A DNA stretch of 43,460 nt from Streptomyces sp. H39-S7 (GTDB taxonomy: Bacteria; Actinomycetota; Actinomycetes; Streptomycetales; Streptomycetaceae), in contig NZ_JAPVLU010000022.1 of the NCBI RefSeq assembly GCF_027158205.1, positions 1 through 43,460 of the forward strand. The letters are read 5' to 3'. The translations under genes and the position numbers were made by a program. This document shows positions 1 through 7,423 of this stretch, piece by piece. The notes beneath the pieces are model-generated. The model saw only the letters and a program-made list of their open reading frames with translations, did no database searches and was not told the DNA's origin. How positions within the stretch are numbered: the first letter of the stretch is position 1; every line of letters begins with the position of its first letter.

Positions 1-1
1 C

Positions 2-43
2 CCCACCACATCGGCCCCGCCCCCCGAGCCCCCGGCGTCCTGA
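2..43 (+). CDS. C-terminal tail of an upstream protein (partial)
   Basis: An open frame enters from the left edge and stops at TGA 41-43. It encodes a short Pro/Ala/Ser-rich tail, and 12 of its 13 sense codons end in G or C, as expected of coding DNA here. A strong hairpin follows about 33 bases later, so the stop and terminator fit a gene converging on the ychF-tail remnant. The fragment is too short to name, and the assignment rests only on frame bias and context. Confidence 0.35.
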   Translation, partial: PTTSAPPPEPPAS

Positions 44-75
44 GGGCGGGACCAGGTCCCGTGGACGAAACGGCG

Positions 76-106
76 GCGGGGCCGGCTCCGAAGGAGCCGG
101 CCCCGC
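76..106. terminator. Strong hairpin terminator beside the ychF-tail remnant
   Basis: A perfect 14-bp stem (76-89 with 93-106) closes a 3-base GAA loop. It has no U tract, as is common in Streptomyces. It lies at the same relative place as the hairpin at 6082-6111 lies to intact ychF, and the two 3' flanks share a GACCTGC block (109-115 and 6115-6121). It probably terminates transcription from both sides. Confidence 0.75.
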
Positions 107-155
107 TTGACCTGCCTGTTCCGCCACGCCGCTCACGCGGCGTCGGTGCGGTCGC

Positions 156-175
156 TCACACGTTGAAGCGGAACT
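156..175 (-). pseudogene. Remnant of a ychF 3' end (duplicated tail)
   Basis: Read on the minus strand, this piece encodes Phe-Arg-Phe-Asn-Val followed by TGA, the near-invariant C-terminus of YchF. The codon just upstream in frame (174-176) is TAG, so no gene body is attached. The 13 bases 163-175 are identical to 6167-6179 at the end of intact ychF, and similarity continues downstream through GACCTGC to a terminator hairpin. I read it as the tail of a ychF gene left behind when the DNA now at about 176-6166 was inserted, or as a recombination scar. Confidence 0.6.
163..175 (+). repeat. Left copy of 13-bp direct repeat (candidate att site)
   Basis: The sequence TTGAAGCGGAACT occurs here and again at 6167-6179, in the same orientation. 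It covers the conserved last codons of ychF. Together the copies bracket a segment of about 6.0 kb holding the SNF2/SWIM pair and the yefM-yoeB operon. Calling it an attachment site is inference: no integrase gene is visible between the copies. Confidence 0.5.
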
Positions 176-357
176 ACCCCACAACGCTCTGACCTGCGGG
201 TATACGGGCGCATTCCAGCACCATCCCAGTACGGGACTCGTGACAACCTACAAGAAGACCCAAGGTCGAAAACGCTACACAACAGCGTCGGCAACGTCTC
301 GTCCTGCCGCTCACTCTCGACAGCGCACCGTCCATTCGCCGCACCCGTCCATTCACC
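176..357. other. Non-coding stretch with a 22-bp repeat shared with the other island end
   Basis: No convincing gene is seen here; the long frames crossing it are antisense to the SWIM gene. Bases 215-236 match 6053-6074 at 21 of 22 positions (single difference at 230 versus 6068), in direct orientation. The repeat contains the motif CCCAG(C/T)ACGGG, which recurs in part near 5970 and 5998. No clear terminator is seen after the SWIM stop at 358. Confidence 0.5.
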
Positions 358-1761
358 TCAAGGTGACTCTGCGCCGAGGGCTCCGTACAGCGCCTCGTCA
401 GCGTCGGTGGCGGGCGGGCCCGCCGCCCACCACTGGCCGCGCTCCTTCTGGTACGGGTACCAGCACCCGTCCGAGCCCCAGCGCAGCTCGACGTCCTCGC
501 CGACCAGCTGCAGGCGGCCACGGGTCCGGCGCGGCCTGGGCGGTCCTGACCGGCCTGGACTCCGTAACTGCAGCAGCCGCTCGCGTGCCGCGGCCTCAGT
601 CTCGGGCGGCGGTACGAGTGTGCCGTCCAGGGCGCTCAGCGCCGCCGGGCCGCCGTAGCGCCAGGCGACGCTCGCCCGGGCGAGCCGGGTGCGGGCCCGG
701 TCCGAGCTGTTCAGGAGGCGGGAGACCACCGGCAGGTCGCCGTCGGCGGCAGCAGCCCGGCGCACGGTGTCGTGCCAGGGGTCGCCGTCCAGCATCAGAA
801 GATCGGCCGCCTGCGTCTGCGCGGCCCCGGCAGCCGCCGTTGTATCGGTGACATCCCGCTGGTCAACCGCCCACACATAGACCGCCGAAGCACGCCGGGC
901 GGCATCGACGGCCAGCAGGTGCAGCGCTTCCGGGGCGACGGACTCGCCTACGAGCAGCACCGGCGTCATCGCCGCGGCCCTCTCCTGGCCCACGACAGGA
1001 GCCGGGACGGGAACAAGGAGGGGCGCGGGCAGCACCGGCAGTACGGCAGGACCGTCCGCCGCGCGGGCCCGGGCCCGCGCGAACACCTCACCCGCCGGGA
1101 CCCCACTGGGCCGCGCCGCCCGTACGGCCTCCTCGTCCGCCGCGGACTGCTCCCGCGCTCTGTGGCGTACCGAGATCTCGGTGGCTGCCTCGACAAGATC
1201 GCGTCCGCGCAGTACGAGCAGCGCCTCGGCGCGGGTGTCCAGGGCCCGCGCGAACGCGTACGACAGCGCGGCGGCGTGCTTGCACGGGTGGCCCCAGTCG
1301 GGACAGGAGCAGTGGTAGACGAACGCGTCCGGCGGTGGGACCAGATCCGTCTCCGCCCGCACCGCGGCATCGACCGCGTGTACGCCGAGCCGACCCTGGG
1401 CGAGTTCGAGCAGCAGCTCCCGCCCGGCGGCGGTCCACTCCTCGAAGAGCTTGTCCCACTGCGCCTCGGACAGTTCGGGTACGTGGATCTCGCAGCGGTA
1501 GGGGGTACGGCGGCTGCCCTTGACGCGGGCGGCCACCGACCCCGGCCGCACCGTGATCTCGCCGACCGCCCCCTTGCGTGCGTAGGTGCGGGCGCGGGCC
1601 AGGCGGCTGTCGTGGCCCGCGGAGAATCCGTACCCGAACGACGAGGAAGGCGTCTGAAGGGAGTCGATCCACTCCTCGCCCCACCAGCTGCTCGCCATCT
1701 CCCGCTGCCCGCGCGCCAGTTGCGGCGCCGGGAGGGCGAGGGTACCGGTGCGGCGCCTCAT
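358..1761 (-). CDS. SWIM zinc-finger protein, partner of SNF2 helicase
   Basis: The 467-residue protein carries a clear SWIM zinc-binding motif, with Cys151, Cys153, Cys160 and His162 spaced as CxC...CxH. SWIM domains bind DNA or proteins and are often encoded next to SNF2 ATPases. The N-terminal part (about 22-150) is the usual bacterial region before SWIM; the C-terminal half is Ala/Arg-rich and unrecognised. The ATG at 1761 overlaps the stop of the upstream helicase (ATGA), so the two are translationally coupled and probably act together in DNA remodelling or repair. The precise function is unknown; the domain call is secure. Confidence 0.88.
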   Translation of the reverse strand: MRRRTGTLALPAPQLARGQREMASSWWGEEWIDSLQTPSSSFGYGFSAGHDSRLARARTYARKGAVGEITVRPGSVAARVKGSRRTPYRCEIHVPELSEAQWDKLFEEWTAAGRELLLELAQGRLGVHAVDAAVRAETDLVPPPDAFVYHCSCPDWGHPCKHAAALSYAFARALDTRAEALLVLRGRDLVEAATEISVRHRAREQSAADEEAVRAARPSGVPAGEVFARARARAADGPAVLPVLPAPLLVPVPAPVVGQERAAAMTPVLLVGESVAPEALHLLAVDAARRASAVYVWAVDQRDVTDTTAAAGAAQTQAADLLMLDGDPWHDTVRRAAAADGDLPVVSRLLNSSDRARTRLARASVAWRYGGPAALSALDGTLVPPPETEAAARERLLQLRSPGRSGPPRPRRTRGRLQLVGEDVELRWGSDGCWYPYQKERGQWWAAGPPATDADEALYGALGAESP

Positions 1762-4700
1762 CGGCGGCTCCTGTCGCCGTGGGCGGAATGCAGGGAGACC
1801 AGATCGGCGAGTTCATCGTCGCTCAGGTCGGTGAGGGCGGCCTCGCCCTGCCCGCCGAGCACGGAGTCCGCCAAGTCACGCTTACTGCTGAGGAGTTGGG
1901 CGATCCGGTCCTCCACCGTACCCTCGGAGATCAGGCGGTGGACCTGGACGGGCTGGGTCTGGCCGATGCGGTACGCGCGGTCGGTGGCCTGATCTTCCAC
2001 GGCCGGGTTCCACCACCGGTCGTAGTGGATGACGTGCCCGGCGCGGGTGAGATTGAGGCCGGTGCCCGCGGCCTTCAGGGAGAGCAGGAAGACCGGGGCC
2101 TCGCCGCGCTGAAAAGCGTCGACCATCTCCTCGCGCCGCTTCACCGGCGTACCGCCGTGCAGATAAAGGGAGTTGATGCCGCGCGCGGTCAGATGGTGTT
2201 CGAGGAGGCGGGCCATCTGCGTGTACTGGGTGAACAGCAGCACGGACGCGTCCTCGGCGACGATCACATCGAGGAGTTCGTCGAGGAGTTCCAGTTTGCC
2301 ACTGCGGCCGGTCAGCCGGGTCGCGTCGGGCTCCTTCAGATACTGGGCGGGGTGGTTGCAGATCTGCTTGAGCGCGGTGAGGAGTTTGAGGACGAGGCCG
2401 TGCCGGGCGATGCCCTTCGCCTCCCGGATCGCGGCGAGCGACTCGCGTACCTGCGCCTCGTAGAGCACGGTCTGCTCCCTGCTCAGCAGCACCCGCTCAT
2501 CGGTCTCTGTCTTCGGTGGCAGCTCGGGCGCGATGCCCGGGTCGGCCTTGCGGCGGCGCAGCACGAAGGGGCGGATGAGCCGGCCGAGGCGCTCGGCCGC
2601 CGCACTGTCCTCCTCGCCGGCCGCACCGCCGCGCGCGGCACGCTCGGCGGCCCGCCCGTACCGCTGCCTGAAGGTCTTCAGGGAGCCGAGCAGCCCGGGG
2701 GTGCCCCAGTCCAGGAGCGCCCACAGTTCACTGAGGTTGTTCTCCACCGGCGTGCCCGACAGGGCTACGCGCGCCGAACTCGGCAGGGTGCGCAGCGCTT
2801 TCGCGGTGGCCCCTGCCGGGTTCTTCACGTGCTGTGCCTCGTCCGCGACGAGGAGCCCCCACGGCCCGGCTTCGGCGAGCGCCTGGGCGTCGCGGCGCAT
2901 GGTTCCGTATGTGGTGAGGACGATCTCGCCCGGCTTGAGGCCGCCCAGATCGCGCCCCGGTCCATGGTGGCGGCGCCAGGGGGTGCCGGGCGCGAACCTG
3001 TCGATCTCCCGGCCCCAGTTGCCGAGCAGGGATGCCGGACAGACCACCAGAGCCGGCCTGCCCGCGGTCGCCGGATCCTCCTGGCGGCGCAGATGCAGGG
3101 CGATCGTGGTGATCGTCTTGCCCAGGCCCATGTCGTCGGCGAGGCAGGCGCCGAGCCCCAGCCGGGTCATCCGGTCCAGCCAGGCAAGTCCGCGCAGCTG
3201 ATAGCCGCGCAGGGTGGCGTCCAGGGCGGCTGGCGCGGCCAACTCGGCCGCACTGGCCCGCTCGGGAGCGGCGAGCCTGTCGCGCAGCGCGGCCAGCCAC
3301 CCTCCTGCCCGTACGGGAACGAGAACACCGTCGGGGTCCTCCACGCTGCCGGTGAGCGCGGCGGCCAGCGCATCGAGGGCGCCCAGTTCCTTGCGGGCCC
3401 TGCGCGCCTTGCGCAGCAGCTCCGCGTCCACCACGACCCACTGGTCACGCAGCCGCACCAGGGGGCGGCGGGCCTGCGCGAGCCGGTCCAGCTCGCCTTG
3501 CGTCAGCGTACGGTCGCCGACCGCGAACTCCCAGCGAAAGGAGAGGAGTTGCTCGGGCGAGAAGAACGCGGGGGTCTCGGCATCCTTCTCGCGCTCGGCC
3601 TCCCTGTCGGGCTCGATCACCGCGCGGGCCGTCATCTCCCGCGCCAGCTCCTTGGGGAGGTGGACGGCCACCCCGGCGGCCGACAGCGAGGCCGCCCCGC
3701 CTGCCAGGAGTCCAATGAACTCCTGGTCGTCCAGGGCGAGTTCATCTGGAACCGGCAGCGAGAGGATCCGGTGCAGCGGCGGCCACGCAGTGGCGGCCCG
3801 GCGCAGAACGTCCTCCACCTGGACGCGGGTACGCGGACCAAAACCGCCGCTCTCGCCACTGAAGACGCCGGCCGCGTCCGCGAGGAGCAGCGGATCGGCG
3901 AGCGAGTGCACCTGCACAACGGCCCGCACTGATGCACCGGCCACCTCCAGAGCAGCGTCGTACGCGTCCTCGTCGTACGCGTCGCCCTCGTCGTCCGCAT
4001 ATTCACGCATCGCGCCGCCGGGCAGTTCGAGCCGCAGCGAGACGCGTACACCGGCATCCCGGCCGTCGGCCACCCGCGCGGCCCACGCCCGCAGCCCCGG
4101 CAGGTGCTGCGCATCCCGCGAGGCGAACGGCCGCATCCCCGCGGCCGCCGATGCGGCAGGGGTACGCGGCAGCAGATCCGCCACCGCGTCCATGAACTCC
4201 CTCAACCGGGCGTAAGGATCTGGGAGTTGCAGCGGCGTACGCGCACTCCCCTCCCCCGCGGACTCCAGCGGTACGGCGTACGCGGCGGGCGGCATGACCT
4301 CGGCCAGCGCTCGCACCCAGGTCGCGTCCGCCTCCGCATAAGGGCCAAGCCGCCAGGCATCATGGTCACCGGCGCTGAGCCCCGGCAGCAGCAGCCCGCG
4401 CCCCGCCAGGTGCAGGGCGTACAGAGCAGCATGCCGCCAGACTGCCGCCGTCTCACCGCACGGCGCATCCGCCTCCACGTCCACGGACAAGACCCAGGGC
4501 AGCACCTCGGCCAACGGCCGCACCACCGCCGACACCGTACGCCGACGCGCACCACGCCCATGCGCGGTAACGATCTCCACGTCCTCGGCCGGCAAACCCG
4601 CGGGAAGCCGACCGCTCCCCGCGACATGAAACGCGACGCGCCCACTGCGCGGTGGATCCGCCGGCAGAAACACCGCCACACACCCGGACAACTCCGCCCA

Positions 4701-4937
4701 CTGCTCCCCGGCGAACGCCGGGGACGAAACCCTTTCCCGACCCCCCGCGGGCTCAACAGCCGCATGAGCTACGGCAACAGGGGGTACAGCAACACGGGAT
4801 ACGGCGCCACGGGCCGACCCGCGCACGACAGACAGCCGAGGGGCAGGGATCTCACTCCCCGCCTCGTCGTAGTACTGCGTCCGAACCTCATGGCCGTCAT
4901 CGTCATCCACGGTCACCACCCGAAATACGGTGGCCAT
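1758..4937 (-). CDS. SNF2-family DEAD/DEAH-box helicase
   Basis: This is a protein of about 1059 residues. The N-terminal 500 residues match the helicase-associated region found in bacterial SNF2 proteins (DUF3670 type). The ATPase core follows: Walker A in DDMGLGKT at about 600-610, the DEAQ box (ADEAQHVKN) near 697, then a helicase C-terminal lobe with LLFTQYTQM near 899 and the SNF2 motif AYRIGQ near 990. It should be a double-stranded-DNA translocase. I chose the ATG at 4937, which begins with a conserved-looking MATVFRVV; an upstream start at 4994 is less likely. Its stop overlaps the start of the SWIM gene by 4 bases. Confidence 0.92.
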   Translation of the reverse strand: MATVFRVVTVDDDDGHEVRTQYYDEAGSEIPAPRLSVVRGSARGAVSRVAVPPVAVAHAAVEPAGGRERVSSPAFAGEQWAELSGCVAVFLPADPPRSGRVAFHVAGSGRLPAGLPAEDVEIVTAHGRGARRRTVSAVVRPLAEVLPWVLSVDVEADAPCGETAAVWRHAALYALHLAGRGLLLPGLSAGDHDAWRLGPYAEADATWVRALAEVMPPAAYAVPLESAGEGSARTPLQLPDPYARLREFMDAVADLLPRTPAASAAAGMRPFASRDAQHLPGLRAWAARVADGRDAGVRVSLRLELPGGAMREYADDEGDAYDEDAYDAALEVAGASVRAVVQVHSLADPLLLADAAGVFSGESGGFGPRTRVQVEDVLRRAATAWPPLHRILSLPVPDELALDDQEFIGLLAGGAASLSAAGVAVHLPKELAREMTARAVIEPDREAEREKDAETPAFFSPEQLLSFRWEFAVGDRTLTQGELDRLAQARRPLVRLRDQWVVVDAELLRKARRARKELGALDALAAALTGSVEDPDGVLVPVRAGGWLAALRDRLAAPERASAAELAAPAALDATLRGYQLRGLAWLDRMTRLGLGACLADDMGLGKTITTIALHLRRQEDPATAGRPALVVCPASLLGNWGREIDRFAPGTPWRRHHGPGRDLGGLKPGEIVLTTYGTMRRDAQALAEAGPWGLLVADEAQHVKNPAGATAKALRTLPSSARVALSGTPVENNLSELWALLDWGTPGLLGSLKTFRQRYGRAAERAARGGAAGEEDSAAAERLGRLIRPFVLRRRKADPGIAPELPPKTETDERVLLSREQTVLYEAQVRESLAAIREAKGIARHGLVLKLLTALKQICNHPAQYLKEPDATRLTGRSGKLELLDELLDVIVAEDASVLLFTQYTQMARLLEHHLTARGINSLYLHGGTPVKRREEMVDAFQRGEAPVFLLSLKAAGTGLNLTRAGHVIHYDRWWNPAVEDQATDRAYRIGQTQPVQVHRLISEGTVEDRIAQLLSSKRDLADSVLGGQGEAALTDLSDDELADLVSLHSAHGDRSRR

Positions 4938-5180
4938 GCGCCGATCCCTTCGCCTGTCGGCAGACGGTGGCCCACCCCGGATCCACCCCGCCATCCCGGA
5001 CGGGTAAGCCTACCGGGCCCGGTCGCTCCCCTTGACAATCGCCCAGAGGTGGCCCTGGAACACGACGATGTCGGGCTCGGCGCCCAGCACCGCCTCCCTG
5101 CGCGCCCCAACGAGACATCTGATCGAACCGGGTGCCCGGTCGCGTGATCTTGGCGGGGATGGGCAGCTTCCGGGCTTCTG
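4938..5180. other. Intergenic region between helicase and toxin-antitoxin operon
   Basis: This stretch is upstream of both the helicase (minus) and yefM (plus), so it holds two divergent promoters. A minus-strand frame at about 5010-5110 reads like the C-terminus of a small protein (ending ...DIVVFQGHLWAIVKG), but it lacks a convincing start and I cannot assign it. It may be a gene remnant. Nothing else is seen. Confidence 0.4.
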
Positions 5181-5220
5181 GTACCGAAATCCGTACCGAT
5201 GATGTACCTTTTTCAGTACC
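5181..5220 (+). promoter_or_regulatory. Candidate YefM-YoeB operator: four GTACC boxes
   Basis: GTACC occurs four times, at 5181, 5193, 5204 and 5216, giving centre-to-centre steps of 12, 11 and 12 bp, about one helical turn. The E. coli YefM-YoeB operator uses TGTACA-core repeats about 12 bp apart, so GTAC cores in phase just upstream of yefM fit an autoregulatory operator. The start codon lies 36 bases downstream. The function is inferred from position and similarity. Confidence 0.65.
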
Positions 5221-5255
5221 ATACGAGGATGGCCGGAACCAAAGGGGCAACAGCT

Positions 5256-5516
5256 ATGACGATCACCGGAACCGAGGCGCGGAGGGACTTCTTCCCCCTG
5301 CTGAAGAAGGTCAACGACGATCACGCGCCGGTGCGGATCGCCTCCAAGCAGGGAAACGCCGTCCTCATGGCGGAGTCCGACTACGAAGCGTGGACGGAGA
5401 CCATGTACCTGCTCAGCAACGCGCGCACCGCCGCTGAGCTGATGGAGTCCGTTGCCGAACTGAACGCCGGACGCGGCACTGTGCGCGACCTGATCGACCC
5501 GGAGGCGGCGGAGTGA
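5256..5516 (+). CDS. yefM: Antitoxin, Phd/YefM family
   Basis: The 86-residue protein begins MTITGTEAR, the typical N-terminal strand of Phd/YefM DNA-binding antitoxins, and continues with the RDFFPLLKKVN helix and a VLMAESDYEAW segment. The acidic C-terminal tail (about 50-86) is the usual toxin-neutralising part. It should form a complex with YoeB and repress its own promoter through the GTACC boxes upstream. The ATG at 5256 was chosen over 5199 because the family starts at MTI and because the operator would otherwise be coding. Its stop overlaps yoeB by 4 bases. Confidence 0.9.
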   Translation: MTITGTEARRDFFPLLKKVNDDHAPVRIASKQGNAVLMAESDYEAWTETMYLLSNARTAAELMESVAELNAGRGTVRDLIDPEAAE

Positions 5517-5782
5517 AGGTCATGTTCTCCACTCGTGCGTGGGAGCAGTACGCACAATGGGCCATGACCGACCGGCGCGCCCTCAAACGCATCAACGTCC
5601 TGATCGCGGACATCCAGCGCAACCCGGATGACGGCAACGGCCTCGGGAAGCCCGAGATGCTGAAGGGCGCGCTCAAGGGCTGGTGCTCACGGCGCATCAC
5701 CGAGGAACACCGCCTCGTGTACCGGGTGAGCGGTGACGTACTGGAGATCGCCCGCGTCTACGGCCACTACACCGACCGCTAG
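5513..5782 (+). CDS. yoeB: Toxin, YoeB/Txe family mRNA endoribonuclease
   Basis: The 89-residue protein has the RelE-like fold sequence of YoeB, a ribosome-dependent mRNA interferase. Residues matching the E. coli catalytic set are present at a constant offset of +2: Glu48, Arg67, His85 and Tyr86, in GKPE, EEHRLVY and YGHY. The toxin therefore looks intact. It starts at GTG 5513, overlapping the yefM stop (GTGA), giving the standard antitoxin-first coupled order. It sits inside the putative ychF-end island, where such modules often stabilise inserted DNA. Confidence 0.92.
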   Translation: MKVMFSTRAWEQYAQWAMTDRRALKRINVLIADIQRNPDDGNGLGKPEMLKGALKGWCSRRITEEHRLVYRVSGDVLEIARVYGHYTDR

Positions 5783-6081
5783 CCAGCGGGTCAGCCCCGG
5801 ATCGCCTCACCGAGACCGCCTCAGCGCCGAAGCTCCCCGCGCCGCCGACCTTGAGCCCTTCCTCCACGGCTGGAGTCCGTTACGGACCCGCTCGTACTGG
5901 ACCCCACCGCCGCTCACGCCCACGCACTCTCACCGAGGCAGGGCAAAGCCGGACCTACCCCCCGTACCCTCACCCAGCACGGGGGGCCTTCTCCCATCCC
6001 AGCACGGTAGAGGTGAGCAGGGGTGATGACGGGTGACGAGGGGTCAGCCAACCCAGCACCATCCCAGCACGGGAAAGAATT
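5783..6081. other. Gene-free stretch with repeated CCCAGCACGG motifs
   Basis: No gene is supported. The motif CCCAGCACGG occurs near 5970, near 5998 and at 6064-6073; the last lies in the 22-bp repeat also found at 215-236. There are further GGGTGA/GGGGTGA runs at about 6022-6045. The block lies between the toxin stop and the ychF terminator, at the right edge of the putative island. Repeated short motifs at an island edge could be arm-type integrase sites, but this is inference. Confidence 0.45.
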
Positions 6082-6111
6082 AGGGGTCCGACTCCAAAGA
6101 GTCGGACCCCT
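6082..6111. terminator. Terminator downstream of ychF
   Basis: A perfect 13-bp stem (6082-6094 with 6099-6111) closes a CAAA loop, 49 bases beyond the ychF stop on the minus strand. It corresponds in position to the hairpin at 76-106 beside the ychF-tail remnant. Confidence 0.8.
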
Positions 6112-6159
6112 TCCGACCTGCACGTTTGCCAGATCAGTGACGTGGTGGTATGTCACCCA

Positions 6160-7248
6160 TTACACATTGAAGCGGAACTCGACCACGTCGCCGTCCTGCA
6201 TCACGTAGTCCTTGCCCTCCATGCGGGCCTTGCCCTTGGCGCGGGCTTCGGGGATGGAGCCGCAGGCGACGAGGTCGTCGTAGGAGACGATCTCGGCCTT
6301 GATGAAGCCGCGCTGGAAGTCGGTGTGGATCACGCCGGCCGCCTCGGGAGCCGTGGCGCCCTTCTTGATGGTCCAGGCGCGGGTTTCCTTGGGGCCTGCC
6401 GTGAGGTAGGTCTGCAGGCCGAGGGTGGCGAAGCCGACGCGGCCGAGGACGGCCATGCCGGGCTCCTCCTGGCCCATGGACTGCAGGAGCTCGAGGGCTT
6501 CCTCGTCGTCGAGCTCGATCAGCTCGGCCTCGATCTTGGCGTTCAGGAAGATCGCCTCGGCGGGGGCGACGAGAGCGCGCTGCTCGTTCTTGAAGTCCTC
6601 GTCGACCAGTTCGTCCTCGTCCACGTTGAAGACGTAGAGGAACGGCTTGACGGTGAGCAGGTGCAGCTCGTGCAGGAGCCGGCCCTGCTCGGTGCCCGCG
6701 TGGATGCCGGCGGCGTAGAGGGTGCGGCCCTCTTCGAGGATCTTCTGGGCGTCCAGGACCGCGGCCAGGACGGCGGCCTTCTCCTTCTGGAGGCGGGCCT
6801 CCTTGGTGAGGCGCGGGACGGCCTTCTCGACGGACTGCATGTCCGCGAGGATCAGCTCGGTGTTGATGGTCTCGATGTCGTCCTTCGGCGAGACCTTACC
6901 GTCCACATGGACGACGTTCTCGTCCTTGAAGGCCCGGATGACCTGGCAGATCGCATCCGACTCACGGATGTTCGCCAGGAACTTGTTGCCCAGGCCCTCA
7001 CCCTCGCTCGCGCCGCGCACGATGCCCGCGATGTCGACGAAGTCGACCGTGGCGGGGAGCAGCTTCTGCGAGCCGAAGATCTTGGCGAGCTGGGCGAGGC
7101 GCGGGTCGGGGACGCCGACGACGCCCACGTTCGGCTCGATGGTGGCGAACGGGTAGTTGGCCGCCAGCACGTCGTTCTTGGTCAGGGCGTTGAAAAGGGT
7201 CGACTTGCCGACATTCGGCAGACCGACGATTCCGATCGTGAGCGACAC
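6160..7248 (-). CDS. ychF: Redox/ribosome-associated ATPase YchF (Obg family)
   Basis: At 362 residues this has the normal YchF length. The P-loop GLPNVGKST is at residues 9-17, and the NKxD motif is replaced by NVDE (in FNVDEDE), the hallmark that makes YchF prefer ATP over GTP. A C-terminal TGS domain ends in the conserved FRFNV. YchF binds ribosomes and is tied to stress and translation control. The GTG at 7248 is chosen because homologs start at SLTIGIVG; a longer frame to 7362 is upstream read-through. On the minus strand TAGACT (7311-7316) could be the -10. The last 13 coding bases are repeated at 163-175. Confidence 0.95.
   Translation of the reverse strand: MSLTIGIVGLPNVGKSTLFNALTKNDVLAANYPFATIEPNVGVVGVPDPRLAQLAKIFGSQKLLPATVDFVDIAGIVRGASEGEGLGNKFLANIRESDAICQVIRAFKDENVVHVDGKVSPKDDIETINTELILADMQSVEKAVPRLTKEARLQKEKAAVLAAVLDAQKILEEGRTLYAAGIHAGTEQGRLLHELHLLTVKPFLYVFNVDEDELVDEDFKNEQRALVAPAEAIFLNAKIEAELIELDDEEALELLQSMGQEEPGMAVLGRVGFATLGLQTYLTAGPKETRAWTIKKGATAPEAAGVIHTDFQRGFIKAEIVSYDDLVACGSIPEARAKGKARMEGKDYVMQDGDVVEFRFNV
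6167..6179 (+). repeat. Right copy of 13-bp direct repeat within the ychF 3' end
   Basis: TTGAAGCGGAACT is identical to 163-175 and in the same orientation. Sequence diverges at once on the gene side (C at 6180 versus A at 176), which places one recombination boundary here. On the downstream side similarity is patchy but real (GACCTGC and the hairpin). Confidence 0.5.
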
Positions 7249-7423
7249 GTGGCGACTTCCCGTAACGAGAGGAGCAAGGGGGTGGAGCGGTCCAGGCAGA
7301 CCGATCCACCAGTCTACGGGGCTCGCGCGGGCCCGACCCGTCGCCGTCGAACAGAAGGCCAAGGACGGTGCAAAGGCGTGTCCTGGCAGGGTATGACCGG
7401 GGTCGTCCGCCTACTTTGAGTGG

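Noticed and set aside
5010..5324. Minus-strand small frame between the helicase and yefM
   Set aside because: It has one protein-like segment (DIVVFQGHLWAIVKG) but no convincing start, runs through the yefM operator and start, and matches no family I know. It could be a remnant; kept only as a note.
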